Shown here: piece after piece, positions 24,438 to 34,083 of the stretch
Layout of the letters: each line of letters starts with the position of its first letter
Numbering within the stretch: position 1 is the first letter of the stretch
DNA from: CBDDEH01 sp965226865
Lineage (GTDB): Bacteria; Chloroflexota; Dehalococcoidia; Lucifugimonadales; JAGWBF01
NCBI GenBank assembly: GCA_965226865.1
Contig: CBDDEH010000003.1
Coordinates: forward strand, 248,001 to 312,000
DNA: 64,000 bases
Reading direction: 5' to 3'
Notes under the pieces: generated by a model
Told to the model about the DNA's origin: nothing
The model's database searches: none
What the model saw: only the letters and a program-made list of their open reading frames with translations
Made by a program: the position numbers and the translations under genes

Positions 24438-26117
24438 ATGACACAACGGATTCTAGTAGCGGTAGCGTGGCCCTATGCCAATGGCTCCTTGCACCTGGGA
24501 CATCTGGCCGGGTGCTATCTGCCAGCCGATATCTTCGCTCGTTACCAACGCCTCAGAGGGAATGAGGTTCTGATGGTCTCGGGTAGTGATCAACACGGAA
24601 CGCCCGTCACGATAAGGGCCGAACAAGAAGGGATAGCTGCCACCGAACTCGTAGCCAGATACCATGCCGAATTCCTGCATTCGTGGGAACAGATGGGCAT
24701 AAGCTTTGACCTGTTCACCAACACCGGTACAGACAACCACCGCCAGGTAGTGCACGATATGTTCCGCACTCTGCAGGAAAAAGACGCCATCTATACGGAT
24801 ACTATGCTCCTGCCATATTGTCCTACATGCCGGCGCTTTCTCCCTGATAGGTACATAGAGGGAACTTGCCCTCACTGTGGTCATCCGCATGCCCGGGGCG
24901 ACCAATGCGACAACTGTGGTAAGACCCTGGATCCGATAGACCTGATAGATCCGAGATGCAAGATTTGTGGCACTAAGCCGGAGCTCAGGGAGACAGAGCA
25001 CTTTTTCTTTCGATTGAGTGGCTTTCAGGAGCCTTTGCTTCAATGGGTTAAAAAGCAAGAGCACTGGAGATCAAATGTCTTGAACTTTACCCGCAGATAT
25101 CTGGAGGACGGCCTGCATGATAGGGCAATTTCCAGGGACATAGAGTGGGGTGTATCTATCCCGGTTAACGGCTATGAAGACAAGCGTATATACGTATGGT
25201 TTGAAGCTGTCATGGGCTACCTATCCGCGTCCAAGGAGTGGGCTCAGAGGCAAGAGCAGCCCGATAAGTGGGAGGACTTCTGGAAAGATCCGAATACCAA
25301 GACTTTCTATTTCATCGGTAAGGACAACATACCGTTCCATACCATCATCTGGCCGGCTATACTTATGGGGTATGGCGGCTTTAACCTACCCTATGACGTG
25401 CCAGCCAACGAATTTCTAAGCTTGGAGAGCAGTCAGTTTTCCACCAGCCGGAACTGGGCCGTATGGTTGCCAGACTATTTGGAACGTTACGATCCTGATC
25501 CCCTCCGCTACTACCTTACGATAAACATGCCGGAGACCTCCGATTCGGACTTCTCATGGTCCGATTTCTTGCGGCGGAACAACAACGAGCTTGTCGCCAC
25601 TTACGGCAACCTGGTCCATCGAGTCCTGACTTTCACCTATCGAAACTTCGACGGTATGGTACCCGAGCCGGGCGGCCTGGATGTCATGGATAACGAGATT
25701 TTATCTGTGGCCCGCAATCGCCTCGACGAGGTTGGAAACAGCATCGACGGGAGGAAGTTCCGCGCCGGTCTCAACTTTGCGATGGGTCTGGCCCAAGACG
25801 CCAACCGATATTTAGATACCAAGGCCCCGTGGAAAACCCTCAAGACCGATAGACAGGCAACCGCAACAACTCTCTGGGTGGCGCTGACCACGATTAACTG
25901 CTTGAAGGTACTTATGTATCCATATGTACCGTTCAGCTCTCACGAGCTCCACAGGTTGCTGGGGTTCCAGGACAACCTGGAGGAGGCCGGATGGGACTGG
26001 ACTGCCGAAGGTCTACCGCACGGGCAGAGGTTGGGGGAACCCAAGCCCCTGTTCGCTAAGCTCGATGACTCCGTCGTAGAAGAAGAGACGTCGCGCCTGG
26101 AGGTCAAAGCTGTTTAG
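24438..26117 (+). CDS. metG: Methionyl-tRNA synthetase
   Basis: A 559-residue class I synthetase. HIGH-like HLGHLAG (about residues 20-26), two zinc knuckles (CPTC..CPHC and CDNC..CKIC, about residues 130-180), and a KMSKS-like position reading SSQFSTSRN. No C-terminal tRNA-binding EMAPII extension. It charges tRNA-Met. The KMSKS loop is a variant: the central Lys appears as Gln (QFSTSR). Eight bases separate it from the polyprenyl synthase gene. Confidence 0.95.
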   Translation: MTQRILVAVAWPYANGSLHLGHLAGCYLPADIFARYQRLRGNEVLMVSGSDQHGTPVTIRAEQEGIAATELVARYHAEFLHSWEQMGISFDLFTNTGTDNHRQVVHDMFRTLQEKDAIYTDTMLLPYCPTCRRFLPDRYIEGTCPHCGHPHARGDQCDNCGKTLDPIDLIDPRCKICGTKPELRETEHFFFRLSGFQEPLLQWVKKQEHWRSNVLNFTRRYLEDGLHDRAISRDIEWGVSIPVNGYEDKRIYVWFEAVMGYLSASKEWAQRQEQPDKWEDFWKDPNTKTFYFIGKDNIPFHTIIWPAILMGYGGFNLPYDVPANEFLSLESSQFSTSRNWAVWLPDYLERYDPDPLRYYLTINMPETSDSDFSWSDFLRRNNNELVATYGNLVHRVLTFTYRNFDGMVPEPGGLDVMDNEILSVARNRLDEVGNSIDGRKFRAGLNFAMGLAQDANRYLDTKAPWKTLKTDRQATATTLWVALTTINCLKVLMYPYVPFSSHELHRLLGFQDNLEEAGWDWTAEGLPHGQRLGEPKPLFAKLDDSVVEEETSRLEVKAV

Positions 26118-26125
26118 GGGGCTAT

Positions 26126-27115
26126 TTGCTAGAAGGATTGGATTCGCGGACAGCATCGATCTATCAGCCCATTGAAGAGGACCTGATACAGGTCGAGAAG
26201 CGTCTGGCTGGACTCTCTAACATTGAAACGCCGTTCCTGCCTGAGCTTTTGGACTATGTCAGCCTAACCGGAGGGAAAAGGGTACGTCCCGCGATCACTC
26301 TGCTGGCGGGGAGCCTGTTCCCAAGTGACCATGACCATCGCATTGACATGGCGGCGGCCGTGGAGCTTCTGCACATAGCTACCTTGATTCATGACGACAC
26401 AATCGATAACTCGGCATTGCGACGCGGAAAAGCAACAGTTAGCGACGTCTGGGGCAAGGACGTCGCTGTGCTTTTGGGCGATTATGTTTTCGCAAAATCA
26501 GCTACATTCGTTTGCAACACTAATGACGTGCGGGTTATCCGCCGTTTCTCCGAGACTATCATGGAGCTTTCCAGCGGCGAGCTTTTGGAGTATTTCAACA
26601 GTAACAACTTGAAGCAGACCCGAGAAGATTACAACGACAGGATATACCGGAAGACCGCGTCCCTTTTTTGCACGGCTGCCGAGGGTGGGGCCATTCTTAG
26701 CAGCGCTCCGGAGACCGCGGTGCAGGCGTTAAAGAGCTATGGGTATAACCTGGGAATGGCTTTCCAGATAGTCGACGACATATTGGACGTACAGGGCGAC
26801 GCCGAGGAGATAGGCAAACCCGTTGGTAACGACTTGCTGCAGGGCGTTCTTACCCTTCCTGCAATCATTTTGATGGAGAGGTACCCTCAGGACCATAATA
26901 TAAAAGAGCTATTCACCAACGACAACCACGGCTCCAGTGACGTTCTACAAGGTGTTCTGGAGATGATGCAGGACTCCGGCGTCATCGAAGCTTGCTATGA
27001 GGTAGCACAGGACTACTGTACCAACGCCGGTAAAGCCTTGGAGTGGTTTCCTGACAATCAGGTCCGGGGCTCGCTGCTAGATCTTGCCGACTATGTCATG
27101 GAGAGAAAACGCTAG
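26126..27115 (+). CDS. Polyprenyl diphosphate synthase (heptaprenyl/octaprenyl type)
   Basis: A 329-residue all-helical trans-prenyltransferase. First Asp-rich motif IHDDTIDNSALRRG and second QIVDDILD bind the magnesium-diphosphate. The GKRVRPAI segment is present. It condenses isopentenyl diphosphate onto an allylic primer; chain length is not readable with certainty. TTG start at 26126 with TAGGGGG upstream. It converges with the amidohydrolase gene, overlapping four bases. Confidence 0.9.
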   Translation: MLEGLDSRTASIYQPIEEDLIQVEKRLAGLSNIETPFLPELLDYVSLTGGKRVRPAITLLAGSLFPSDHDHRIDMAAAVELLHIATLIHDDTIDNSALRRGKATVSDVWGKDVAVLLGDYVFAKSATFVCNTNDVRVIRRFSETIMELSSGELLEYFNSNNLKQTREDYNDRIYRKTASLFCTAAEGGAILSSAPETAVQALKSYGYNLGMAFQIVDDILDVQGDAEEIGKPVGNDLLQGVLTLPAIILMERYPQDHNIKELFTNDNHGSSDVLQGVLEMMQDSGVIEACYEVAQDYCTNAGKALEWFPDNQVRGSLLDLADYVMERKR

Positions 27116-28686
27116 CGCTCCCAGACCACTTCGCCCCCAATCATAGTCATCACCACGTCCACATTTTTTGTAGACTCATGTCCTACTTTTGTTGGGTCTT
27201 GATCCAGCAGGACCATGTCGGCGAGCTTTCCCACGGATATCGATCCCCTCTCCTTCTCCTGGAAAGAGGCATATGCGCCGTTGATGGTATGCATTCGTAG
27301 CGCCTCCTCTACAGATATCCCCTGACCCCTAGCGACGTGGGCACCGATTTCGGTACACCTCGTAACAGCCGAGTAGATACCGGTGAGGGGGTCTGGACGT
27401 ATGACGGGGGCGTCGGATCCAGCGGCCACAATAATACCCGCGCCCATAAAAGATTTCACTGGATATAGATAAGGTCGAAGGTCCTCCTCCACTTTGGAAA
27501 TATACTGGTCTCCATTGTGGTAAATGAAGCCCGGCTGGGTTGTCACTATGGCTCCACTAGACTTGAGCTTGGCCAGAATCTTGGGGGGACATTCCGAGCA
27601 GTGCTCGATCCTGTGGCGATGACGTGGCGCTGGATCGGATGACCGGGTACGTGCGATGGCCTCTGACGCCGCCTCGACGGCGTCAGCTTCCACAGCGTGT
27701 ATTGCGACTTGAAATCCCATCTTATGAATCTGCACCACGTGCTGCTTCATCTCGCCGGGGCTGGGCTGAAGAGTCCCAGTCGTGGCGGTGAGCATCAGCT
27801 TGACTGCTCCAACCTGGAAGTTGTTATCGCCGTCGCCTGGGGTGATACCTTCGTCGATGAAAGAGGCCAGATGTTCTATGCCAACCATCATTGTGACCCG
27901 GGATTCGAGCTTCCCGCCTCTCTTCAAGTTATGAAGAGTCTTGTAGCGCCCGAGGTCATTTCCCGGACCTGCATCCACTACAGAGGTTATTCCCCTGGAT
28001 AAGAGCAAGCGGTCGGCTCTCTTCACCCCGTCCAGGAACCGGCCCTGATTATCCTCGGCTTTTGAACCGTTCCGTAGGTATTGACCCATCTCTAACAGGA
28101 TACCTGTGGGCTCTCCTGTGGTCTCATCCCGCTGGATAATACCGTCCACCGGGTCGGGGGTGGACTTTGAGATGCCCATAGATATTAGGGCACGGCTGTT
28201 GAGCACCGAGGCGTGGCCTGTGCGGTGGTCGAGGCGAACGGGATGATCGGCTGTGGCGATATCCAGCTCTTCTCGGGTTGGATGACGCTTCTCAGCCAGG
28301 TAGAACTCGTCATACCCATATGCTCTGATCCATTCCCCTGAGGGGGTCTCGCGGGCACGCAGGCGTATTGCCTCTATGAGCTGAGGTATAGATCGGACAC
28401 CAGAGGGGCGGCAGTCCACGCCCGTCAAGCTGCCTGCCAGGGCTAGGATATGGAGGTGTGCGTCGTAGAATCCAGGCAAGAGTGTCATGCCCTGGCAGTC
28501 CATTTCGCGTGACGAGGGCCCTTTGAACTGGCCAGCCTGTTCCATCGGCCCAACGCCAACGATCTTGCTTTCCCGTATCGCTACGAATTGAGCCCTTGGC
28601 AACTCGGCTGCCATGGTAAGGATATTAGCGTTGGTGAGGATCAGATTAGCGTGGTGTTCGCTAGTCATCTTATGGCTCACTGCCAT
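27112..28686 (-). CDS. Amidohydrolase-3 family metal-dependent hydrolase (YtcJ-like)
   Basis: A 524-residue protein. An N-terminal beta-sandwich part (TNANILTMA) leads to the metal site GFYDAHLHIL, HAVEADAVEAA, HRHRIEHC and the late GSDAPVI. These are the pattern of the amidohydrolase 3/YtcJ group. Probable binuclear or mononuclear zinc hydrolase of an amide, formate ester or similar; substrate unknown. Confidence 0.88.
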   Translation of the reverse strand: MAVSHKMTSEHHANLILTNANILTMAAELPRAQFVAIRESKIVGVGPMEQAGQFKGPSSREMDCQGMTLLPGFYDAHLHILALAGSLTGVDCRPSGVRSIPQLIEAIRLRARETPSGEWIRAYGYDEFYLAEKRHPTREELDIATADHPVRLDHRTGHASVLNSRALISMGISKSTPDPVDGIIQRDETTGEPTGILLEMGQYLRNGSKAEDNQGRFLDGVKRADRLLLSRGITSVVDAGPGNDLGRYKTLHNLKRGGKLESRVTMMVGIEHLASFIDEGITPGDGDNNFQVGAVKLMLTATTGTLQPSPGEMKQHVVQIHKMGFQVAIHAVEADAVEAASEAIARTRSSDPAPRHRHRIEHCSECPPKILAKLKSSGAIVTTQPGFIYHNGDQYISKVEEDLRPYLYPVKSFMGAGIIVAAGSDAPVIRPDPLTGIYSAVTRCTEIGAHVARGQGISVEEALRMHTINGAYASFQEKERGSISVGKLADMVLLDQDPTKVGHESTKNVDVVMTMIGGEVVWER

Positions 28687-28730
28687 CGTATCGCTTTACC
28701 ACAAGTTCGGGAAGGTTGAAGATTCGCCTC

Positions 28731-29048
28731 CTAGGAGTCGGCGCCGACCTCGATAAAAACCTTGACGGCATGCCACACGAACATCTCCGGTGTCATGCCC
28801 AACTCCTTGGCATGCTTGCGAATCTGGTGTGCCAAGGGCCCGGTGAGGGAGGCGGTGACAGGCCCATCCTGGTCGGCCCAGATGAGCAGGTTGCGTAACA
28901 CGTCGATATCCCACCGCAACAGCACCTCATCATGTGGGTCTCCAGAGACGGAATCCCGATGAATGATGACCTGCCCGCCATCGAGTTCTGCCCAGTACCG
29001 ATGAGTTGCGGTTTTTTCTATCTCGAATGGAGACCCGGACGTCGTCAT
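28731..29048 (-). CDS. Hypothetical 105-residue protein
   Basis: Not recognised. A soluble alpha/beta protein starting MTTSGSPFEIEKTATHRYWAE with a helical C-terminal part (LAHQIRKHAKELGMTPEMFVWH). The reading frame is well supported by composition. It lies on the minus strand between lipA and the amidohydrolase gene. The C-terminal helix-loop-helix could be a small DNA- or protein-binding region; no function assigned. Confidence 0.6.
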   Translation of the reverse strand: MTTSGSPFEIEKTATHRYWAELDGGQVIIHRDSVSGDPHDEVLLRWDIDVLRNLLIWADQDGPVTASLTGPLAHQIRKHAKELGMTPEMFVWHAVKVFIEVGADS

Positions 29049-29110
29049 GGCTTATTTATAACAGTCAAGCCAGCTTGAGGCTAGGTCTTTTTACAGAAGC
29101 GGAAGGCGAA

Positions 29111-29995
29111 TCAGACCTCAAGGCTCACGGACGCGGCCGCTTGCTGCTCGTCGGCGTGATAAGAGCTCCGCACAAGCGGTCCCGAGGCGACGTGTTTGAA
29201 CCCCAACGACTCCCCGATGCGGCGCAGCTCGTCGAACTCGGCCGGCGTGTAGAACCTGTCGACGGGAACGTGTTTATCGGATGGGCGCAGGTATTGTCCT
29301 ATAGTAAGCAGATTGCAATCTACGTCGCGCAGGTCTTTCATGGTATCTACAATCTCGTCCCAATCCTCACCCATGCCAACGATTATTCCCGACTTGGTAG
29401 CCATCGTAGGGTTATACTCTTTTACCTTGGCTAAGAGCTCCAAAGACTGGGCGTAGTTTCCTCTGGGCCTGACCTTGGGGAAAATTCTTCGGGCGGACTC
29501 GATGTTGTGGTTGAGAACTTCTGGCCGGGCGTTTACGACCGTCTTGAGCGCAGACCAGGAGCCGTCGAAGTCAGGTATGAGAGCTTCTACCTTACACTCA
29601 GGGACCTCCTGGTTTATTTTGCGTATGCACATGGAGAAGATGAAGGCGCCGCCGTCGGCGAGATCGTCTCGGTTCACCGAAGTGATGACACAGTATTTAA
29701 GTCTCAGGCGTTTGACGGTCCGGGCCAGCCGGTCGGGCTCCATGACATCGATGCCGGTGGGCTTGCCGGTGGTCACGGCGCAGTAATGACAGCGCCGGGT
29801 GCATATGTCACCCAGGATCATGAAGGTGGCAGACCGTCTCTCCCAGCATTCACCGATGTTGGGGCAACGGGCTTCCTCGCAAACGGTGTGCAGTTCCGAG
29901 TCCTTGAGGAGAGTTTTAAGCTGGATGTAGGTAGGCCCACCCGGCATAGGCACCTTCATCCACTCAGGGAGCCGTCTTTTAACCGTTGTTGTCAT
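29111..29995 (-). CDS. lipA: Lipoyl synthase
   Basis: A 294-residue radical-SAM enzyme. Both iron-sulfur clusters are visible: the auxiliary cluster CEEARCPNIGEC and the radical-SAM CTRRCHYC. It inserts two sulfurs into octanoyl groups to make the lipoyl cofactor needed by the pyruvate dehydrogenase E2 at 12832. It ends the tyrA-aroA-gmk-lipA run on the minus strand. Confidence 0.96.
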   Translation of the reverse strand: MTTTVKRRLPEWMKVPMPGGPTYIQLKTLLKDSELHTVCEEARCPNIGECWERRSATFMILGDICTRRCHYCAVTTGKPTGIDVMEPDRLARTVKRLRLKYCVITSVNRDDLADGGAFIFSMCIRKINQEVPECKVEALIPDFDGSWSALKTVVNARPEVLNHNIESARRIFPKVRPRGNYAQSLELLAKVKEYNPTMATKSGIIVGMGEDWDEIVDTMKDLRDVDCNLLTIGQYLRPSDKHVPVDRFYTPAEFDELRRIGESLGFKHVASGPLVRSSYHADEQQAAASVSLEV

Positions 29996-30022
29996 CCAGC
30001 CTCCCGCTAAGCCTAAATAGTA

Positions 30023-30649
30023 TCAAATTTTCACGTGCCGGGGCTTGATGCGGCACTTTTCAGCGGTGATGATGGAGTCTATCGTGGCGACGGCTTCGTC
30101 CAAGCATCCTTCGTGGTTGACCACCTTGTAGTCGAAGGCGTGGAGGTATTCCATTTCACTCCACGCGATGCGGCTGCGTCGATCCAGGTCCACCGCCGCC
30201 TCTGTCTTTCTAGCAGCCAGTCGTTGGCGCAACTCGTCCATGGATGGTGGCGCCAGGAAAATAAACAGAGCCTCGGGGGCCAGACCTTTTATTGTTGCCG
30301 CGCCCTGAACGTCGATCTTGAGTATGGTGTCGAAGCCGCGCGCAAAGGCTTCGCGGACCTGCAGCTTTGGCACTCCGTACCAGTTGCCGTAGACATGCGC
30401 ATGTTCGAGAAGCTCTTTTCTCTTCAACATCTCCTGAAACTCGTCCTGTTTCACGAAAATATAATCGATACCGTCCTGTTCGTTGGAGCGTTTCGGGCGG
30501 GTAGTAGCTGTGACAACGAACTGCCACGGCCTGTCGAGCTTGCGGAGTTGGTTGATAGCGGCGTCTTTACCTACTCCGGACGGTCCTGATAGCACCACCA
30601 GTAGAGGTGGTGCTCCCTTGGAAGGGCGGTCCGGCATCCCGTCAGCCAA
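30023..30649 (-). CDS. gmk: Guanylate kinase
   Basis: A 208-residue P-loop kinase. The Walker A is SGPSGVGKDA, and TTRPKRSNEQDGIDYIFV carries the GMP-binding Arg and Asp/Glu residues. It phosphorylates GMP to GDP. It lies 17 nt after aroA and 27 nt before lipA on the same strand. Confidence 0.95.
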   Translation of the reverse strand: MADGMPDRPSKGAPPLLVVLSGPSGVGKDAAINQLRKLDRPWQFVVTATTRPKRSNEQDGIDYIFVKQDEFQEMLKRKELLEHAHVYGNWYGVPKLQVREAFARGFDTILKIDVQGAATIKGLAPEALFIFLAPPSMDELRQRLAARKTEAAVDLDRRSRIAWSEMEYLHAFDYKVVNHEGCLDEAVATIDSIITAEKCRIKPRHVKI

Positions 30650-30666
30650 TCAAGGTCTCCTGCGCG

Positions 30667-32010
30667 TTATTCAGCAATGTTCTCCACGTGCTGCCAGAAT
30701 TGGGGATATGATATATCAGCAGCCTGTGCCCCATCCACTATCGTTTCACCCTCGGCCAGCAACCCGGCTATGCCCAGGGCCATGGCGAGACGATGGTCGC
30801 CATGGCTGCGGCACCGGGCGCCTTGGAGTTTACCGGTACCGTGTATTACCATCCCATCCGACCGCTCTTCTATGTCGGCTCCCAGTCGAGAAAGCTCACC
30901 CACCGTGGTGGCGATCCGGTCTGATTCCTTAACCCTGAGTTCGCGAGCGTCTTTAATCACCGTCGTGCCCTTGGCGAAGCTGGCTGCAACGGCAAGTATT
31001 GGTATTTCATCGATCACGCCAGGTATCAAATCTCCGCCTATCTCTGTGCCCCTGAGGTCGTTGGATCGGACCACAAGATCCGCCAATGGTTCCCCGACGC
31101 GTATTCGACTGTTTTCCTGTGTGATTTTGGCGCCCATCGAACCCAGGACTTCAAGTACTCCAGTCCTTGACGGGTTGACCCCTACGTCGTTTAACCTCAG
31201 TTCAGCGTCCTGGTGGCATAGAGCTGCAACAATCCAGAAGGCTGCCGCGCTGATGTCACCAGGCACCTGAATATCCATGGTCCGCAATTGCCCGGGTTGT
31301 ATGCGCAAAGTCAACCCTTCTTCTTCCACATGCCCACCCATAGCTTTTACCATGCGCTCTGTGTGGTCACGGGTCCTGGACGGCTGATGAATGGACGTCT
31401 CCTTTTCAGCGAGTAGACCTGCCAAGATTATTGCCGACTTCACCTGGGCACTGGCGACCGGCATCGTATATTCGATCCCTCTGAGGGCACCGCCTCTTAT
31501 CACGAGGGGCGCCAGGGTATTGTCTTGCCTCCCGAAGATGTTCGCGCCCATAAGCTTCAACGGGTGTACTACTCTACCCATTGGGCGAGAGCGCAGGGAG
31601 TCGTCACCCGTCAAAACGGACAGGAACGGCTGAGTTGCAAGCAGTCCTGCGAGGAGCCTCATTGAGGTACCGCTGTTGCCGGCATCCAACACGGCTGCTG
31701 GCTCTTGGAGTCGTCCACCGGAACCGTTGACGATGGCGGCGTGGTCGTCGGCCGATTCCATCCGGACACCAAGAGCCTTCAGACAACGTGCCGTAGAAAC
31801 TAGGTCTTGGCCTGAAGAGAGGCCTGTGATCGTGGCGGAGCCGTTGGCAATGGCGTTCAGGATCAGGGAACGGTGGGATATTGACTTGTCTCCGGGAAGA
31901 ACGAAAGAACCTCTCAGGGTTCGCGGTCTTCTAACGACCTGCCTCAATATATGCCCCGGTAGGATACTACTTGTCCTTGTAACCCTTCCTGTCGAAGTCT
32001 CCCCAGCCAA
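30667..32010 (-). CDS. aroA: 3-phosphoshikimate 1-carboxyvinyltransferase (EPSP synthase)
   Basis: A 447-residue two-domain protein with LPGDKSISHRSLIL, GNSGTSMRLLAGLLA, SRTRDHTERM, LRVKESDRIA and the C-terminal DHRLAMALG. It joins phosphoenolpyruvate to shikimate-3-phosphate. The first 25 residues from the ATG at 32010 are a weakly conserved extension overlapping tyrA by 44 bp; a later start near residue 22 or 23 (TTG) is possible. Confidence 0.94.
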   Translation of the reverse strand: MAGETSTGRVTRTSSILPGHILRQVVRRPRTLRGSFVLPGDKSISHRSLILNAIANGSATITGLSSGQDLVSTARCLKALGVRMESADDHAAIVNGSGGRLQEPAAVLDAGNSGTSMRLLAGLLATQPFLSVLTGDDSLRSRPMGRVVHPLKLMGANIFGRQDNTLAPLVIRGGALRGIEYTMPVASAQVKSAIILAGLLAEKETSIHQPSRTRDHTERMVKAMGGHVEEEGLTLRIQPGQLRTMDIQVPGDISAAAFWIVAALCHQDAELRLNDVGVNPSRTGVLEVLGSMGAKITQENSRIRVGEPLADLVVRSNDLRGTEIGGDLIPGVIDEIPILAVAASFAKGTTVIKDARELRVKESDRIATTVGELSRLGADIEERSDGMVIHGTGKLQGARCRSHGDHRLAMALGIAGLLAEGETIVDGAQAADISYPQFWQHVENIAE

Positions 32011-32983
32011 ATAGCCTCCGCCTGGCCTCCGGGTCGCCGAAAACCAAATGGGTCATGCTTTCGGCGGCCTTGGGCATTTGTTCCCGCGTCTCCGCCGAAC
32101 GGTACCCGGGTTTGATCACACCTGCGAGCCAGCGGTCTCTGGCATCTTGCGCCTCGTTAAAGAGCAGTTCGAGTTCCTTCAGCCGCCCATCCGACTCGTC
32201 GACAAGCATTTGCCTGATCTTGTAGAGCTCTTCGGCGAAGGCGTCGATCCAGTAGACCAGACTTTCGTTATTGCTATGAAAAATGTCCCGATGCATTATC
32301 GGGTCACCGGAGGCGAGGCGAGTCGCATCCTTGTAACCTGTAGAAGCGACCTGGGCAATGTCGCCCCAGGAAGGACTTTTAGACGTGCAACCGACCAGCG
32401 CTACGGAAAGTAGCGCTGGCAGGTGACTCACCGCGGCAACGAAGCTGTCGTGTTCGTCTAGGCCTATGAAGTAGGGTTTAGCTCCTATCGCCTTGATCAT
32501 GTCAGTCAGTGTACTAACGGCGTCTTGCGTTGCCCGGCTCGACGGAATCACACAGTAAGGCCTGTTCTGAAACATCGTACCGTCTGCAGCATCTGGTCCT
32601 GATGCCTCCTTGCCGGCCATGGGATGCCCACCTACGAAGCTTACAGTATTCGGCAGGTACTGTTCGGCCCACTCCAAAACGATGGCCTTCGATCCTCCGG
32701 TATCGGTAACAAGACATCCCTCACTGAGGCGGGAGGCCATGATCTCCATAACGGTTTTGATCTCCATGACTGGAGTGGCGATTATCACAATCTCGGCATC
32801 TTGTACCGCATTCGCCAGGTTTCCCTCTACTTTGTCTACCGCGCCCTTTTTTTGTGCCCTCGAGGCATTTCCTCGATCTATGTCCACACCCACGATCTCG
32901 ATGCCGGACGTCTTTGCCTGCTTGATAGCGAGGCCAAGAGACGTGCCTATTAATCCGGTTCCTATTATCGTGATCTTGTCCAC
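31967..32983 (-). CDS. tyrA: Prephenate dehydrogenase
   Basis: A 338-residue NAD-dependent enzyme. It begins ITIIGTGLIGTSLGLAIK (Rossmann GxGxxG), then VIIATPV, TDTGGSKAIV and GHPMAGKE (catalytic His of TyrA) and the helical C-terminus. It oxidises prephenate to 4-hydroxyphenylpyruvate for tyrosine. It overlaps aroA and is first in the tyrA-aroA-gmk-lipA run. Confidence 0.92.
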   Translation of the reverse strand: MDKITIIGTGLIGTSLGLAIKQAKTSGIEIVGVDIDRGNASRAQKKGAVDKVEGNLANAVQDAEIVIIATPVMEIKTVMEIMASRLSEGCLVTDTGGSKAIVLEWAEQYLPNTVSFVGGHPMAGKEASGPDAADGTMFQNRPYCVIPSSRATQDAVSTLTDMIKAIGAKPYFIGLDEHDSFVAAVSHLPALLSVALVGCTSKSPSWGDIAQVASTGYKDATRLASGDPIMHRDIFHSNNESLVYWIDAFAEELYKIRQMLVDESDGRLKELELLFNEAQDARDRWLAGVIKPGYRSAETREQMPKAAESMTHLVFGDPEARRRLFGWGDFDRKGYKDK

Positions 32984-33193
32984 CTGTACCTCCTTCAGTC
33001 CCCGACGGTCCCAACCACGACCGAACCCCTCCCTATACCTCGTATGGTATAAATCTAGGGTATGTCCTCTGCCGTGTCAAACGCTCAATCCTACCAAGTG
33101 GCTACATGGGCAGGTTGATCGGCGCTCAACTCTCGATGACCTCGATCCCCATCACTTATTTCTACGTCAAACACCGAGGTGCCAGTTTGATGA

Positions 33194-33976
33194 CTAGAAC
33201 TCGTCGTCGTCTCCGTCGTCGTCCTGGGACGGCGCTTGCCCCAAAGAATAGCCTCCCTGTGGCAACAATGGACTGGGCCTTGCCCCTCTGGTTCGCTGCC
33301 GTTTCGGCAGAGCCGTCAGGCTCTCTTTCAAATCTTTCAGGATTTCTCCAGAGGATGCGTTAACAACCAGTCCATCAATGCCCATGTCCTTCAGAACTTT
33401 TAACTCCCATGGTGTCCTTGGTTCCGCGACTTCCAGGAGCAAGTACCCGGAAAGCATGGTACGAACCGAACCTATTTTGATCAAGCTCTCGAGGGTCAGC
33501 GGCGATCCGTTAGACTGGAGGGGTACCACAACTGCGTCAACAGGCAGGTCTTCGATCCCTCTCAGAGATCGATCGTCGATGTCTGGTTGGATGCAGAGCA
33601 GATACCCCATGTCTTCATCGATCAGGGCTTCCACATCGGCCCCCGACGGGTCCAGGCCGATGAAGTCACAACCTTTCTCTTTATAGTCGCGAGCCTTGTC
33701 CGCGTTGATGTCCTCGGCTCTTACACCCCAAGGCAGGCCTTCGATGTTTGGCATCTTCTTGATTATTTGTTCACTGTTCTCCAGGTCGATTATCGCTCCG
33801 TCGGCTCCTATACTTGCCAGAACCGAGGCCTCCTCTTCAAGTTTCTTCCCATCCTTGAGAATACCGAGGAGCGCCATGCTAGGGACGGTCTCGCTGCTGG
33901 AGGCGGCCCCGAATCCCATGGTAGTGGTAGTGGCGCCTCGGTTTATGCGGTCTAGTCTCTCTAAAAACTTGCTCAT
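33194..33976 (-). CDS. Hypothetical 260-residue protein, TIM-barrel-like
   Basis: Not recognised. The product alternates strands and helices (ALLGILKDGK, GADGAIIDLENSE, GVRAEDINADK, CDFIGLDPSGADVEAL, DAVVVPLQ, IDGLVVNAS), which suggests a TIM-barrel-type alpha/beta fold. A Pro-rich linker and very acidic tail (DDDGDDDE) follow. It is divergent to pyk. The family is not assigned and no catalytic residue is claimed. Confidence 0.65.
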   Translation of the reverse strand: MSKFLERLDRINRGATTTTMGFGAASSSETVPSMALLGILKDGKKLEEEASVLASIGADGAIIDLENSEQIIKKMPNIEGLPWGVRAEDINADKARDYKEKGCDFIGLDPSGADVEALIDEDMGYLLCIQPDIDDRSLRGIEDLPVDAVVVPLQSNGSPLTLESLIKIGSVRTMLSGYLLLEVAEPRTPWELKVLKDMGIDGLVVNASSGEILKDLKESLTALPKRQRTRGARPSPLLPQGGYSLGQAPSQDDDGDDDEF

Positions 33977-34083
33977 TAGCCCCTTCCTGTATAATCGCCG
34001 ATGAGTTGTTTCCCGTGATTGGATTGCTGAAATAGGGATGTTGGATTTGATCTTCGCATTATGATAATTGAGTTCATACCTGC

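Noticed and set aside
28716..28962. Plus-strand frames opposite the 105-residue hypothetical gene
   Set aside because: They mirror the minus-strand gene and do not have independent start signals.
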